Source of the DNA: Engelhardtia mirabilis
GTDB taxonomy: Bacteria > Planctomycetota > UBA1135 > GCA-002686595
DNA: 64,000 bases
Reading direction: 5' to 3'
Assembly: GCA_007751255.1 (NCBI GenBank)
Contig: CP036296.1
Location: 1,860,001 to 1,924,000, forward strand
Shown: piece by piece, positions 26,449 to 34,230 of the stretch
Layout: every line of letters begins with the position of its first letter
Position numbering within the stretch: position 1 is the stretch's first letter
The notes under the pieces: model-generated
Seen by the model: the letters and a program-made list of their open reading frames with translations, nothing else
Database searches by the model: none
Told to the model about the DNA's origin: nothing
Program-made: the position numbers and the translations under genes

Positions 26449-26713
26449 CGTGATGTACCTCGTGTCTCTACCTCCAGTATGGGGGCTCGGACACGACGAA
26501 GTGGACTGTGCTCGTCCCGACACGCCGGTCGCCGCTGGCGACGCGCGACGCGTTACGCAGGGACGCGCGCAGCGCACCATCGTGAAGGTGCTGGCACGGC
26601 CGCCGTAGCGAGGCGGCCTCCCACCGCATATTGGGGTCAGGCTGCGCCGAGGCTGGAGGTCGGCATCAGCTCTTCCTCCACGCTCGTAGACTTTGGGGTT
26701 TATCGATCGCCTA

Positions 26714-26770
26714 GGGGGGGGGCGGCCAGATGTGGTAGTAGGCCTTTACCACTAATGGCCGCCCCCCCCC
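26714..26770. terminator. Exceptional G9/C9 hairpin spanning the primase-helicase stop codon
   Basis: GGGGGGGGGCGGCCA (26714-26728) pairs perfectly with TGGCCGCCCCCCCCC (26756-26770). Inside, GTGGTA (26732-26737) pairs with TACCAC (26747-26752) around a nine-base loop containing AGGCCT. The minus-strand stop codon of the primase-helicase is at 26752-26754, so the hairpin is partly coding. It is a very stable fold and a likely transcription end; it could instead be a replication or processing structure. Confidence 0.65.
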
Positions 26771-29700
26771 AGTGGCGGGGCGACGGCCGCGGCACGCGGT
26801 TGGACTTCGCGCAGGGTGATCCCGTGATCCTCGATCGCGTGCGGGATCGCGGCCGGGTCGGCTTCGTAGGCGTAGAGCGTGAGCGAGCCGCTTGCCGTGA
26901 CGCAATCGAAGCACGTGTACGGCGAGCCGAACGCGGGGTCGACGGCGACATCGGCGACCATGCGGCGTAGTGTCCGGTCGTTCATGGTCGGCGAGGCAAC
27001 GTACGGGCTGAACGAGTAGGCCGTCTCGCCCATGCCACCGGCGGCGGATAGCTCGTGGCACTCGACCTGCCGGATTGTGATGGAGCTGATCGGCTGACGG
27101 TTCCGGCGGCGTGCGGTGAGGAGTGCCCGCGTTCGCTCGTTCGGCGCGGTCCGCGGCCGCCCCATCGGGAGCTCTATCACCTCGTACTGGTAGTCCCGCC
27201 ACTCGCAGGGGAGCCTGCGGCCGAGGTGGATCAAGGCTTGTGGCCTAGTCGCCCGGAGCGACCTTGCTCGGCCGTGCGCCTGGACGAGGAGCGCCTGCAC
27301 GTGCTCCTCGATCCGACGGCCAGGGTGAAGGTCGAGGAGCTCGGCTTCGATCGACGTCGAGCCAATGTTCGCGTAGGGATCTCCGACCGTGATGAGCGCG
27401 TCGACACCCTCGAACCGGTTCGTACCCCGGTCGTCCTTGCCGTAGTAGCCCACGGTCCAACGGCCGCACAGGACCTCGGGCAAGCGCCGCTCCAGCTGCT
27501 CGACGAGGGACTTGTGGGTGATCAGACCGATCTTCACATCGGGGCGCTCTAGGCGCTCGACAACATCCTTCGGGAGCTGGCGGAGCATGTTCTTGAGGGC
27601 GGCCGTCACCCGACCTGCCGGGTCGCCTTCCTTGCCCAGCTGCGTCTTCGACATGCTGCCCGTCTTCACGTGGAACCGGCGGTGCCCCAGTGCGGGCTCG
27701 ATGACGCGGAGACCGAAGTGCCCAACGGACTCGCGGCCGACCAGCGCCTCGAGCAGCGATCCGTTCAACCCGCCGGTCGCATCCAGGATTACAGCGCGGT
27801 CGAGCGCCATGACCACGCCGCTCGGGCGGCGCAAGACCCATTCAATGCCGTTCTCTCCTTCGCGCAGGGTGATAGCGCCCGCGAAACCGACTTCCTCGCT
27901 GGCTTCATTCACTTGTCCGGACGGATCGGTCATCCGGGCAAGTACGCTCCAGAGGCGCGCTGTCGAGGGATGTTGCATCGTTGCCGGATCGGCGGACGAG
28001 GTGCGCAGCTGCTCACCGTCGGGCTTGTCCAGCGTGCTGACCAAGTTCAGCGTCAGGCGGAACGTCGCTCCGAACTCGGTATCGGCCTTGAGGGTCTCTT
28101 CAAGCCAGCGGATCGGCGTCTCGCGTTGTCTTGTTCCGAGCCGGGCCATCTCCGCACGTCCGCGATTCTCGAGATCGACCAGTTGCCGGTTTAGGGCGTC
28201 GATGACCCCTGGAGGTGTGCCTGGCACTCGGACTTGGCATCGTCTCACGTCGCCCGCCGGGATCGCTTCCTCGTCGAGCACATCCGGGAACTCGTCGACG
28301 ATCACGAGCCACTCGTCGCCGAGCTTCTCCCGTACTGCGCCCAGGTTGTCGTGCGAGGTCACGACGAGGTCGACCTCTCCGGGGTCCTTCCAGGTCTCGC
28401 ACTGGTCCTTCGTCGGGACTTGGTGCTTGCAGCCCTCGCATGCGGTGTAGCGCCAATCTCGGCGTGCGCCGTACCTTCGGAACGCGTCGGGAAACCGGCA
28501 CGCTGTCGGGGCGCCCTTCGCGTGCCAGACCCTGAAGTCACTCTCACTGAACGGCTCCGCGAACTCCGCCGCCAGGTCGTGGTTCGGGGCGGCGTAGATG
28601 ACTTGGCGACCCTCGCGGACGAGTTTGCGGATCAGCCGTGTCTTCCCCGAGCCAGTCGTTGGCGCAAGTAGCGCGACCCGGGAACGCGGCGGGGCCTCCT
28701 GGTCGGACCCGGCTCCTGGTACGGGGGAGTCGATGAAATTGAGTGCCTGGTCGAAGACGTCACGAAGGCTGCCGGCGTCGGACATGCTGCGGCTGGTAGC
28801 TGTCGTGCCTGGCCGGTAGAGCTGCACCGACTTCGCTGCCTCCCACTCCGCCAGCAGGTCAGGTGCGTGATCCGGTAGGACGAGGGGCACCCATTCCTCG
28901 AAGGGCAGTCCGGGCTCGGAAGCCTCGCAGTTGCCCCGCTTGCAGACCAGGTGGCCTCTACCTGGCTGGACGTGCGCGGTGCCGAGGTCGTGCCCAGGGG
29001 ACTTGGAGCGCCTGCCCGCACAGACCGGACAGCGGTCGAAGATCGGCAGGACGAGATCCTTCACCTCTCCTCGGATGGGCCAACTCTGCTGAAGCGCCTC
29101 GACGGCTCGTCGGACGACAGGGTTGTAGGGGCCCGCACGTCGAGGCCCAGAACTCCCGCTTGATCCGCCGCTGGGGGGTAGCTCACCGTCTTCGTCGGCT
29201 TGCTGCCAGCCGAGTTCAGCGACCCATTCGAGGTCGGCAGGGTTGTACGACGCGAACGAGCTCAGCTGGCGAACGACTCGGATCTGGAAGTCCTGCCCGT
29301 AGTCGGGCTTGTGGTGGAACCCGCCTGCCAGCATCAGCACGCGAGCCATCTCCTGGGTCCTATCGAGCTTGAAGCCACGAGGGCGCAGCTGCGCCCGGTA
29401 GTACGCCTGGAGCCCGTAGGAAAGCCGCTCGGCGACCGCGCGGTCTTTGGCGTCTCGAAGGTCCAACGGTTCCTCGAGCGCCCAGAAGACGTGGTACCCG
29501 CCGCCAGTGTTCGTCACGATTGACGGTTGGATCGGGAAATCTGCGAGGAGAGGGGCGGCTACCTCACGCGGTGGGTAATCGCCCCTGTCCTTGCAGTCGA
29601 CGTCCATCCAGAACGCCTGGAGCGACACCGCCTGGCCGTTGCCCCCCCGATTCCCGTTCTCAAGGTCAGAGGGCATCGTCGCCATGCCGATCGAGCGTGC

Positions 29701-29916
29701 CGTTCCCGCGACGATCTGCTCGACGAGTTCGTCGATGGTGTGGACGCCTCGCCAAGGGCCCCGGGGCGAGGTCGCAACCATGATCACGGACCCCTCGGGG
29801 GGGCCTTCACCAAAGACCAGTTCGGCGGCCAGCCGAGCCTCCTGTCTGCGATCACGGCTGGCGTCCAGGTCGCCGAAGAGCTCGTCGTCAGTAATGAAGT
29901 CGTTGTCCAAGTGCAA
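26752..29916 (-). CDS. Primase-helicase fusion with zinc and Fe-S-type cysteine clusters
   Basis: The 1054-residue product is given from a TTG at 29916; no ATG, GTG or Shine-Dalgarno fits, so the start is uncertain. Residues 40-240 look like an archaeo-eukaryotic/RepB-like primase: FWMDVDCKD supplies the metal-binding D105 and D107, and SIVTNTGGGYHVFW the histidine H142. A four-Cys zinc site follows (C296, C299, C325, C330). The SF2 helicase has Walker A TTGSGKT (420-426) and a DEFP Walker B (541-544). It also has four cysteines between them (C473, C493, C496, C506), spaced as in Fe-S helicases of the XPD/DinG type, and a QAHGRARS motif VI. It probably initiates replication of the element. 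Confidence 0.8.
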   Translation of the reverse strand: MHLDNDFITDDELFGDLDASRDRRQEARLAAELVFGEGPPEGSVIMVATSPRGPWRGVHTIDELVEQIVAGTARSIGMATMPSDLENGNRGGNGQAVSLQAFWMDVDCKDRGDYPPREVAAPLLADFPIQPSIVTNTGGGYHVFWALEEPLDLRDAKDRAVAERLSYGLQAYYRAQLRPRGFKLDRTQEMARVLMLAGGFHHKPDYGQDFQIRVVRQLSSFASYNPADLEWVAELGWQQADEDGELPPSGGSSGSSGPRRAGPYNPVVRRAVEALQQSWPIRGEVKDLVLPIFDRCPVCAGRRSKSPGHDLGTAHVQPGRGHLVCKRGNCEASEPGLPFEEWVPLVLPDHAPDLLAEWEAAKSVQLYRPGTTATSRSMSDAGSLRDVFDQALNFIDSPVPGAGSDQEAPPRSRVALLAPTTGSGKTRLIRKLVREGRQVIYAAPNHDLAAEFAEPFSESDFRVWHAKGAPTACRFPDAFRRYGARRDWRYTACEGCKHQVPTKDQCETWKDPGEVDLVVTSHDNLGAVREKLGDEWLVIVDEFPDVLDEEAIPAGDVRRCQVRVPGTPPGVIDALNRQLVDLENRGRAEMARLGTRQRETPIRWLEETLKADTEFGATFRLTLNLVSTLDKPDGEQLRTSSADPATMQHPSTARLWSVLARMTDPSGQVNEASEEVGFAGAITLREGENGIEWVLRRPSGVVMALDRAVILDATGGLNGSLLEALVGRESVGHFGLRVIEPALGHRRFHVKTGSMSKTQLGKEGDPAGRVTAALKNMLRQLPKDVVERLERPDVKIGLITHKSLVEQLERRLPEVLCGRWTVGYYGKDDRGTNRFEGVDALITVGDPYANIGSTSIEAELLDLHPGRRIEEHVQALLVQAHGRARSLRATRPQALIHLGRRLPCEWRDYQYEVIELPMGRPRTAPNERTRALLTARRRNRQPISSITIRQVECHELSAAGGMGETAYSFSPYVASPTMNDRTLRRMVADVAVDPAFGSPYTCFDCVTASGSLTLYAYEADPAAIPHAIEDHGITLREVQPRAAAVAPPLGGGGH

Positions 29917-30068
29917 ATCTGGGCAGTGGCGGTGCTCGCGCCGCGAGTCGCCAGGTCTAGTCGTGGTCCCTCCGAGAGCAGTCTAGGGAGGACACCAGCC
30001 GCCAGATTCGCTCCTGAGTCCTGGCGCTGACTAAAACCGAGGAGACCTGACGGCCACCTCGGCGCACC

Positions 30069-30185
30069 TCACCGCCGCGGCGGCAGGCGCTTGGCCCCGT
30101 AGTACTGCACCAGGGCAATGGCCACCGCACCGGCGATGACCTTCGCGAGCTCCTTCGCATCCGCCTTCGCATCCGCCTTCGTCAT
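30069..30185 (-). CDS. 38-residue small protein with hydrophobic centre
   Basis: This short frame encodes MTKADAKADAKELAKVIAGA followed by VAIALVQYYGAKRLPPRR. Its ATG overlaps the TGA of the upstream nuclease gene (ATGA), the same coupling seen between the other genes of this operon. The charged, alanine/lysine-rich N-terminus includes a repeated KADA, and residues 16-29 could form a single short membrane or amphipathic helix with a basic tail. No family is recognised. Overlap coupling and an in-frame stop make translation likely; the function is unknown. Confidence 0.55.
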   Translation of the reverse strand: MTKADAKADAKELAKVIAGAVAIALVQYYGAKRLPPRR

Positions 30186-31012
30186 GCCGGCACCTCCAGC
30201 CCGTGGTGCTGGCAGCAACTGCTGATGGCAGGGCACGAGGGCGAGCACAGGAAGCTCGGCCGAGGGAGCAGCTTCCCCGACCGCACGTCGGCCAGGTAGG
30301 CCCGCACCATCGCCATGAAGGCCCCGAGCCCCCGCGTGGGGATCTCGGTCACCTCCAGACGGCAGAGCTTGCCGCGGATCAGGCTGCGGATCTCCGCCAC
30401 GGCCAGGGCCGCCTCCGGTCGGTGTGCCTGTAGCAGGTACCGGTAGGCGTCGATCTGGAGCTGGTGGCCGAGAACCGTCTGGAGCTCCCCCGAAGCGCGC
30501 GCCGTGGTCTTGATGTCCACGACCCGGCCGTCCGCCGTGATCAGGTCGACCACGCCGGTCAGGTCGGCTCCGAGGTCCTCGCCGGTCACAGGATCCACCA
30601 GGGCGCTGTGGAGCTTGATTTCCGCCGCTTCGACGCCCTCGTCGGGGAATCGGTCCAGATAGTGCGCGGTGAGCTCCCGCGCATGGAGGAGAGCCTTCTC
30701 AAGCTCGCTCTGCTTGAGGACCGCGCGAGCGGGGTCGGTCGGTGCCGACGCGTCCACGTCCTCCGCCAGCACGGTGTGCGCGCCGAAGACGTCAACAAAC
30801 ACGGCCACAAGGTCCTCGGGCGCGCGCCCCAGCCACCGCGCGCGGTGCAGCTCCTCCAGGGCCGCATGCAGGGCCCGCCCGAAGGCCATGGCCGGCGTCA
30901 TCTGCAGGGGCTTGCCCTCCAGGTAGACTGCCGCCCAGCGCAGGGGGCACATCAGCCAGGTCTTCAGGCGCGAGGCGCTGACCTGGATCCTGGAGCTGTC
31001 GTTCACAGTCAC
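30182..31012 (-). CDS. Cas4/AddB-like PD-(D/E)XK nuclease with Fe-S cysteines
   Basis: The 276-residue product starts at the ATG at 31012. The nuclease core is visible: the helix SRLKTWLMCPLRW with C22, then GVVDLITADGRVVDIKTT giving D156, D166 and K168, then the QLQIDAY motif (Q184, Y190). A C-terminal cysteine group (C256, C260, C266 or C267) together with C22 matches the 4Fe-4S arrangement of Cas4, AddB and related RecB-family exonucleases. It probably trims or resects DNA ends during element replication or recombination. It overlaps its neighbours by four bases on both sides. Confidence 0.86.
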   Translation of the reverse strand: MTVNDSSRIQVSASRLKTWLMCPLRWAAVYLEGKPLQMTPAMAFGRALHAALEELHRARWLGRAPEDLVAVFVDVFGAHTVLAEDVDASAPTDPARAVLKQSELEKALLHARELTAHYLDRFPDEGVEAAEIKLHSALVDPVTGEDLGADLTGVVDLITADGRVVDIKTTARASGELQTVLGHQLQIDAYRYLLQAHRPEAALAVAEIRSLIRGKLCRLEVTEIPTRGLGAFMAMVRAYLADVRSGKLLPRPSFLCSPSCPAISSCCQHHGLEVPA

Positions 31013-31482
31013 GAGTCCCTCCCGCCCTGCAGGGCCGTGATGACGCGCGAGGCGTCGAACTTGGAGAGTTCGTGGCTGGGGTGCCCGGTGGCCTCCAGGC
31101 AGAGCTCCTCCAGCCCATCCCGGTCGAGTCGCTTCGAGTGCGCCAGCCGATGGATCAGCTGGAGCTGCTTGTCGGTCGCTCGCGGCGTGCCGCCCGCGGC
31201 CCCGTTGTAGGCAGCCACGCGGTTGGGCGGCTGGGAGCGTCCGTTCGCAGTAGCAGCTACTGCCACGGCTTGGCGGGGAACGCCGTCGAGCCCGTCGAGG
31301 CGCTTGGCGTTGTCGATGGCCTCCTTGGCGCGGCGGAACAGAATGTCCGCCTGGCCGAGCAGCTCGTCCGGGTGCTCGATCGACAGCTGGTCGACGGACA
31401 CCAGGACGGAGTAGTTGTTGGGTTCGTACTGCGAGCGCGCGCTGATCTTCTCAGACGCGCTCACTTCGAGCCGGACGATCAT
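31009..31482 (-). CDS. Small DNA-metabolism-associated protein
   Basis: The 157-residue product starts at the ATG at 31482 with AAGGA nine bases upstream. Residues 1-60 form a predicted beta-rich then helical region; 65-105 is low-complexity. Residues 106-155 (TDKQLQLIHRLAHSKRLDRDGLEELCLEATGHP... ) resemble a helical C-terminal module found on phage and plasmid recombination or single-strand-binding proteins. It overlaps the Fe-S nuclease gene by four bases, so the two are co-translated. The function is inferred from neighbours only. Confidence 0.68.
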   Translation of the reverse strand: MIVRLEVSASEKISARSQYEPNNYSVLVSVDQLSIEHPDELLGQADILFRRAKEAIDNAKRLDGLDGVPRQAVAVAATANGRSQPPNRVAAYNGAAGGTPRATDKQLQLIHRLAHSKRLDRDGLEELCLEATGHPSHELSKFDASRVITALQGGRDS

Positions 31483-31518
31483 GGGATCGGTTCCTTCGGG
31501 TCAGGGTGGATACGAAGA

Positions 31519-31553
31519 AGGCCCGTGGCACCAACGGGTGGTGTCACGGGCCT
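31519..31553 (-). terminator. Strong hairpin after the radC-like gene
   Basis: AGGCCCGTG (31519-31527) pairs with CACGGGCCT (31545-31553), and CACC (31529-31532) with GGTG (31540-31543), leaving a seven-base loop and one mismatch. It lies 21 bases past the stop of the minus-strand RadC-like gene. On the minus strand it is followed by a moderately T-rich stretch (TCTTCGTA). It separates the DUF932-radC unit from the nuclease operon. Confidence 0.68.
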
Positions 31554-31573
31554 GCCAGGGAGCCGGGTGAGAG

Positions 31574-32029
31574 CTAGAAGCCCATCCGGCGACGAAGGGA
31601 GACGAACGAGCCGTCTCCCATCACGAGGTGATCGAGGAGTGGGATGCCGACGAGCTTCCCGACCTCGAGCAGCCTCCGGGTCACCTCGAGGTCCTCGGTG
31701 GAGGGCTCGGGGTCACCCGACGGGTGGTTGTGGGCGACGATCAGCCCGGCCGCGCCGAGTCGGATCGCCGGCCCGAAGACCTCACGCGGGTGGACCAGGG
31801 ACGCCGTGAGCGTGCCGACCGTCACCTGCGCGAGTCCGAGGACTCGATGCCGCCCGTCGAGCAGCAGCACCCAGAACTCCTCCGTGGGCCGGTCGTCGAG
31901 CACCGGCCGCAGGCAGGCGTAGGCCGCCTCGGGGGAGATCGCGTCCGAGCCGTAGCTCACGACCTCCGGTCCCTCGGCGACCACCTCCTGCAGCCGGCTG
32001 ACGACGCGGCGAAGGCGTCGAGCCGGCAC
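31574..32029 (-). CDS. RadC-like JAB/MPN domain protein
   Basis: The 151-residue product starts at a GTG three bases after the DUF932 stop. It is a bare JAB/MPN metalloprotease-fold domain with E51 and the JAMM ligands H100, H102 and D106 in AHNHPSGDPEPS. This matches the RadC family but lacks the helix-hairpin-helix N-terminus of chromosomal RadC. Such short RadC proteins are common on plasmids, phages and genomic islands; their biochemical role is unclear and the old DNA-repair label is not supported by the family's fold. It is probably co-transcribed with the DUF932 gene. Confidence 0.88.
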   Translation of the reverse strand: MPARRLRRVVSRLQEVVAEGPEVVSYGSDAISPEAAYACLRPVLDDRPTEEFWVLLLDGRHRVLGLAQVTVGTLTASLVHPREVFGPAIRLGAAGLIVAHNHPSGDPEPSTEDLEVTRRLLEVGKLVGIPLLDHLVMGDGSFVSLRRRMGF

Positions 32030-32032
32030 GGC

Positions 32033-32986
32033 TCAGAGCCACCGCTCGCCTCGCTCGGCGAGGTCGAGGATGCGACCGCCGAGCTGCTGGAGCTCGGTGC
32101 GGTCCGTCAGTTCGAGCTGCGGCGCGTTGCCAGCCCGCGTGACCGCGTTGATCACGTCGAAGAGGCTGTTGCCCGGCTCGATCCGGTAGGCGTCGATCAG
32201 GGCTCGACCCAGGTCCGGACCGAGCTGGTACCGAACCGCGATCCGGTCGAGCGCGGCTTCCGGGTCGGGCACACGAACCGATCGGACGGCCTCGAAGCGG
32301 CCCGGCAGCCGGCTCGCGGTCTGCCACGCTTCTCGCGCCATCGAGCGCGCTTCGTCAAGCGTGTCGGAGGCGCGCTTCGTGTGCCGGCGCCGCAGAGTCG
32401 AGGCGCTGTCCATCAGGATCAGCCCGTTGAGGCAGATCACGCGGTAGACGAGCGCATGCAGCTCGACGACGCGGTGCCCGGTCTCCGAGTTGCCGAGGTA
32501 GAGGCCGCCGTGCATGCCGTCGTCGGACAGCGCGGTGGGGGTGAGGACCTGCGCGACGAAGTGCAGCGGCGAGAGTTCGTAGCGCGCCGGGGTGTCGTCG
32601 GGCACCTGCTCGAGCACAGTCCGTACGAGCGAGAGGTGCGACACCGGCTGGTACCGCGCTGAGAGCACCGCGCGGACCTCGTCGCCTTCGATACGTATCA
32701 GTAGCTCGCCGCTCAGGCGCTCGAGCCAGCGGTTGACGTTCAGCGCGACGAGGTCGTCCGGACACCGATGCAGATAGGTCGCCGGGATCCGTACCCTCGC
32801 CGCGAGCTGGTCCAGCGCTTCGCGACGCATCGGATGCGGCACGCCTTGCACCCGCAGCATCCGCGCCGAGTCCATCCGGACTTCGTCCGCACGGACGGGA
32901 AGGTCGAGCTGCCGGTCAGCTGCCGCCGAGAGCTCCGCTTCGAGTTCTCCCAACGCGACCGGCGGCCCGTAGAGTCTTGCCACCAT
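32033..32986 (-). CDS. DUF932 domain protein
   Basis: The 317-residue product starts at the ATG at 32986, chosen because AGGAG sits eight bases upstream; a frame 11 codons longer lacks a signal. It matches the DUF932/phage-plasmid-like protein layout: an N-terminal beta region (residues 1-110), then VLSARYQPVSHLSLV and ELHALVYRVICLNGLI. DUF932 proteins are frequent on plasmids and integrative elements, often next to RadC-like proteins as here. Their role is unknown but they are thought to belong to DNA metabolism or anti-restriction. Confidence 0.82.
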   Translation of the reverse strand: MVARLYGPPVALGELEAELSAAADRQLDLPVRADEVRMDSARMLRVQGVPHPMRREALDQLAARVRIPATYLHRCPDDLVALNVNRWLERLSGELLIRIEGDEVRAVLSARYQPVSHLSLVRTVLEQVPDDTPARYELSPLHFVAQVLTPTALSDDGMHGGLYLGNSETGHRVVELHALVYRVICLNGLILMDSASTLRRRHTKRASDTLDEARSMAREAWQTASRLPGRFEAVRSVRVPDPEAALDRIAVRYQLGPDLGRALIDAYRIEPGNSLFDVINAVTRAGNAPQLELTDRTELQQLGGRILDLAERGERWL

Positions 32987-33004
32987 GAGTCCACTCCTGT
33001 GGGT

Positions 33005-33030
33005 TGTGAGCCGGAACAACTCCGGTCACA
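33005..33030 (-). terminator. Small hairpin between immA-like and DUF932 genes
   Basis: TGTGA plus CCGGA (33005-33009, 33011-33015) pair with TCCGG plus TCACA (33021-33030) around an ACAAC loop, with one bulged G. It lies about 80 bases past the ImmA-like stop and just upstream of the DUF932 Shine-Dalgarno, so it could be a weak terminator or a leader structure. Confidence 0.4.
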
Positions 33031-33108
33031 GGACTCATGACGGATCACCTGGGCTGTTTAGCAGGTGTTCTTCTGCCGGGTAGCACAGCTGTCAGCAGGA
33101 CGCAGCTG

Positions 33109-33717
33109 TCAGCCGGAAACGGCCTTCAGTTCGGCATGGAGCCTGTGCGATGCCGCTTCGCTGGATACTCCAAAGTGCGAAGCGAGCTTGTCAGCGATTG
33201 CGTCGAGTCGGATCGCATCCTGTTCAGCTCCGAGCTCGGAGAGCGAGCGGCGAGCAATCTCTTCAACACAGGTGTTGAACTCCGGTGAGGGCATTAGGAC
33301 GAGCGCTGCAAAAGAGTTCGCCTGAATCTCAAAGTATCGGTGGGAGTCGCCGTCCATCGTGGAGTACAGGCGCTTCCAGCCCTCGACAAGGTAGTATCCA
33401 CGTCCCTGGTAGAACCGCTCGTGCAGGACGATGTGCCCGGCTTCATGCGCGAGGGTGAAGCGGTATCGATTCGTGCTCTCAGCGTGATAGATTCCCGCGT
33501 CCACAACGATGTCCTTGCAGTCGCCTGATGTGAATCCGTCTACACGTAGTCGAGACATCAGCCCCTCTTCAGGGACGATGTTGATTCCAAGGTTGAATTC
33601 GACGATGTCTTCGATCGGAACCGGAATCTCTCGATCGGGATTGTGCCGGTCGAGGAAAGCGGAGGCTGCGTGCCGCACGTCCTCGTAGCTGAGATAGTCA
33701 GGCTTGAACTCTTCCAA
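33109..33717 (-). CDS. ImmA/IrrE-type metallopeptidase
   Basis: The 202-residue product starts at a TTG at 33717, 15 bases after the regulator's stop. The zinc protease signature LAHEAGHIVLH gives H91, E92 and H95, and the third ligand is in RYFEIQANSFAALVLMP. In ICEBs1-type elements ImmA cleaves the ImmR repressor on DNA damage or quorum signals and so switches on excision. The paired XRE gene directly upstream supports the same role here, though the actual substrate is inferred. Confidence 0.88.
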   Translation of the reverse strand: MEEFKPDYLSYEDVRHAASAFLDRHNPDREIPVPIEDIVEFNLGINIVPEEGLMSRLRVDGFTSGDCKDIVVDAGIYHAESTNRYRFTLAHEAGHIVLHERFYQGRGYYLVEGWKRLYSTMDGDSHRYFEIQANSFAALVLMPSPEFNTCVEEIARRSLSELGAEQDAIRLDAIADKLASHFGVSSEAASHRLHAELKAVSG

Positions 33718-33732
33718 CTTCGTTCCAGCCTT

Positions 33733-34125
33733 TCAGTCTTCCGCTGAGTCCGATTCGCAGTGCCGGCGCACGACGTCAACAATCTCATCCAGCTGGTGTT
33801 CGTCGATCGCCGCGTTCCGCAAAGTTCGGAAGAACAGCGGGAGCTTCGCGACCACATGCTCCTCAAGCCCCTCTGGGAGGCGATGGGCCTGAATCGATGC
33901 AGCATCAAAAAAGGATTCCCAGTCCTCAGTGCCTCGCTCGAGGTGGAGGGCGCCAGCTAGGTGTGTCAGCGTGGACTTCGAACTCGGAGGCGGCGCAAGT
34001 CCTCTTTCGATCCTGCTGATGCGTGCCGGGTCGAGGTTGTTCTCTCGACAGAAGCTTCGAAGCGACTTCCCGTGCTTGTGGCGAAGCGAGCGAACTAGGT
34101 CGCCGAAGAGGTTGCTCGTGGTCAT
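33733..34125 (-). CDS. XRE-family repressor, ImmR-like
   Basis: The 130-residue product starts at the ATG at 34125 with a good Shine-Dalgarno (AAGGAG, five bases spacing). Residues 9-60 form a lambda-repressor-type helix-turn-helix (LVRSLRHKHGKSLRSFCREN and DPARISRIERG). The C-terminal half is helical and acidic, a plausible cleavage or dimerisation region for the adjacent ImmA-type protease. A 46-bp symmetric operator lies 60 bases upstream. It probably represses its own operon and the element's excision or replication genes until the protease removes it. Confidence 0.87.
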   Translation of the reverse strand: MTTSNLFGDLVRSLRHKHGKSLRSFCRENNLDPARISRIERGLAPPPSSKSTLTHLAGALHLERGTEDWESFFDAASIQAHRLPEGLEEHVVAKLPLFFRTLRNAAIDEHQLDEIVDVVRRHCESDSAED

Positions 34126-34184
34126 TCCTGCTCCTTGTCGGTCAGATGACGAAGTCGGTGTGAAGGGCTAGAGGGGGGGGGACT

Positions 34185-34230
34185 GGGTGTTGTACGACGG
34201 GCACAACGTTGTGTGTTGAGTACAACGCCC
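34185..34230. promoter_or_regulatory. Symmetric operator upstream of the XRE repressor
   Basis: The dyad is centred at 34207.5. A perfect core palindrome CACAACGTTGTG (34202-34213) is flanked symmetrically by GTTGTAC (34189-34195) and GTACAAC (34220-34226), and further out by GGG (34185-34187) and CCC (34228-34230). The three nested arms share one centre, and GTTGT/ACAAC is repeated in core and flanks, as expected for a cooperative binding site of a dimeric repressor. Autoregulation by the XRE protein is inferred. Confidence 0.7.

Noticed and set aside
30182-31012. Cas4 of a CRISPR system
   Set aside because: There is no Cas1, Cas2 or repeat-spacer array in the window; the Fe-S nuclease belongs to the element's DNA-processing operon.
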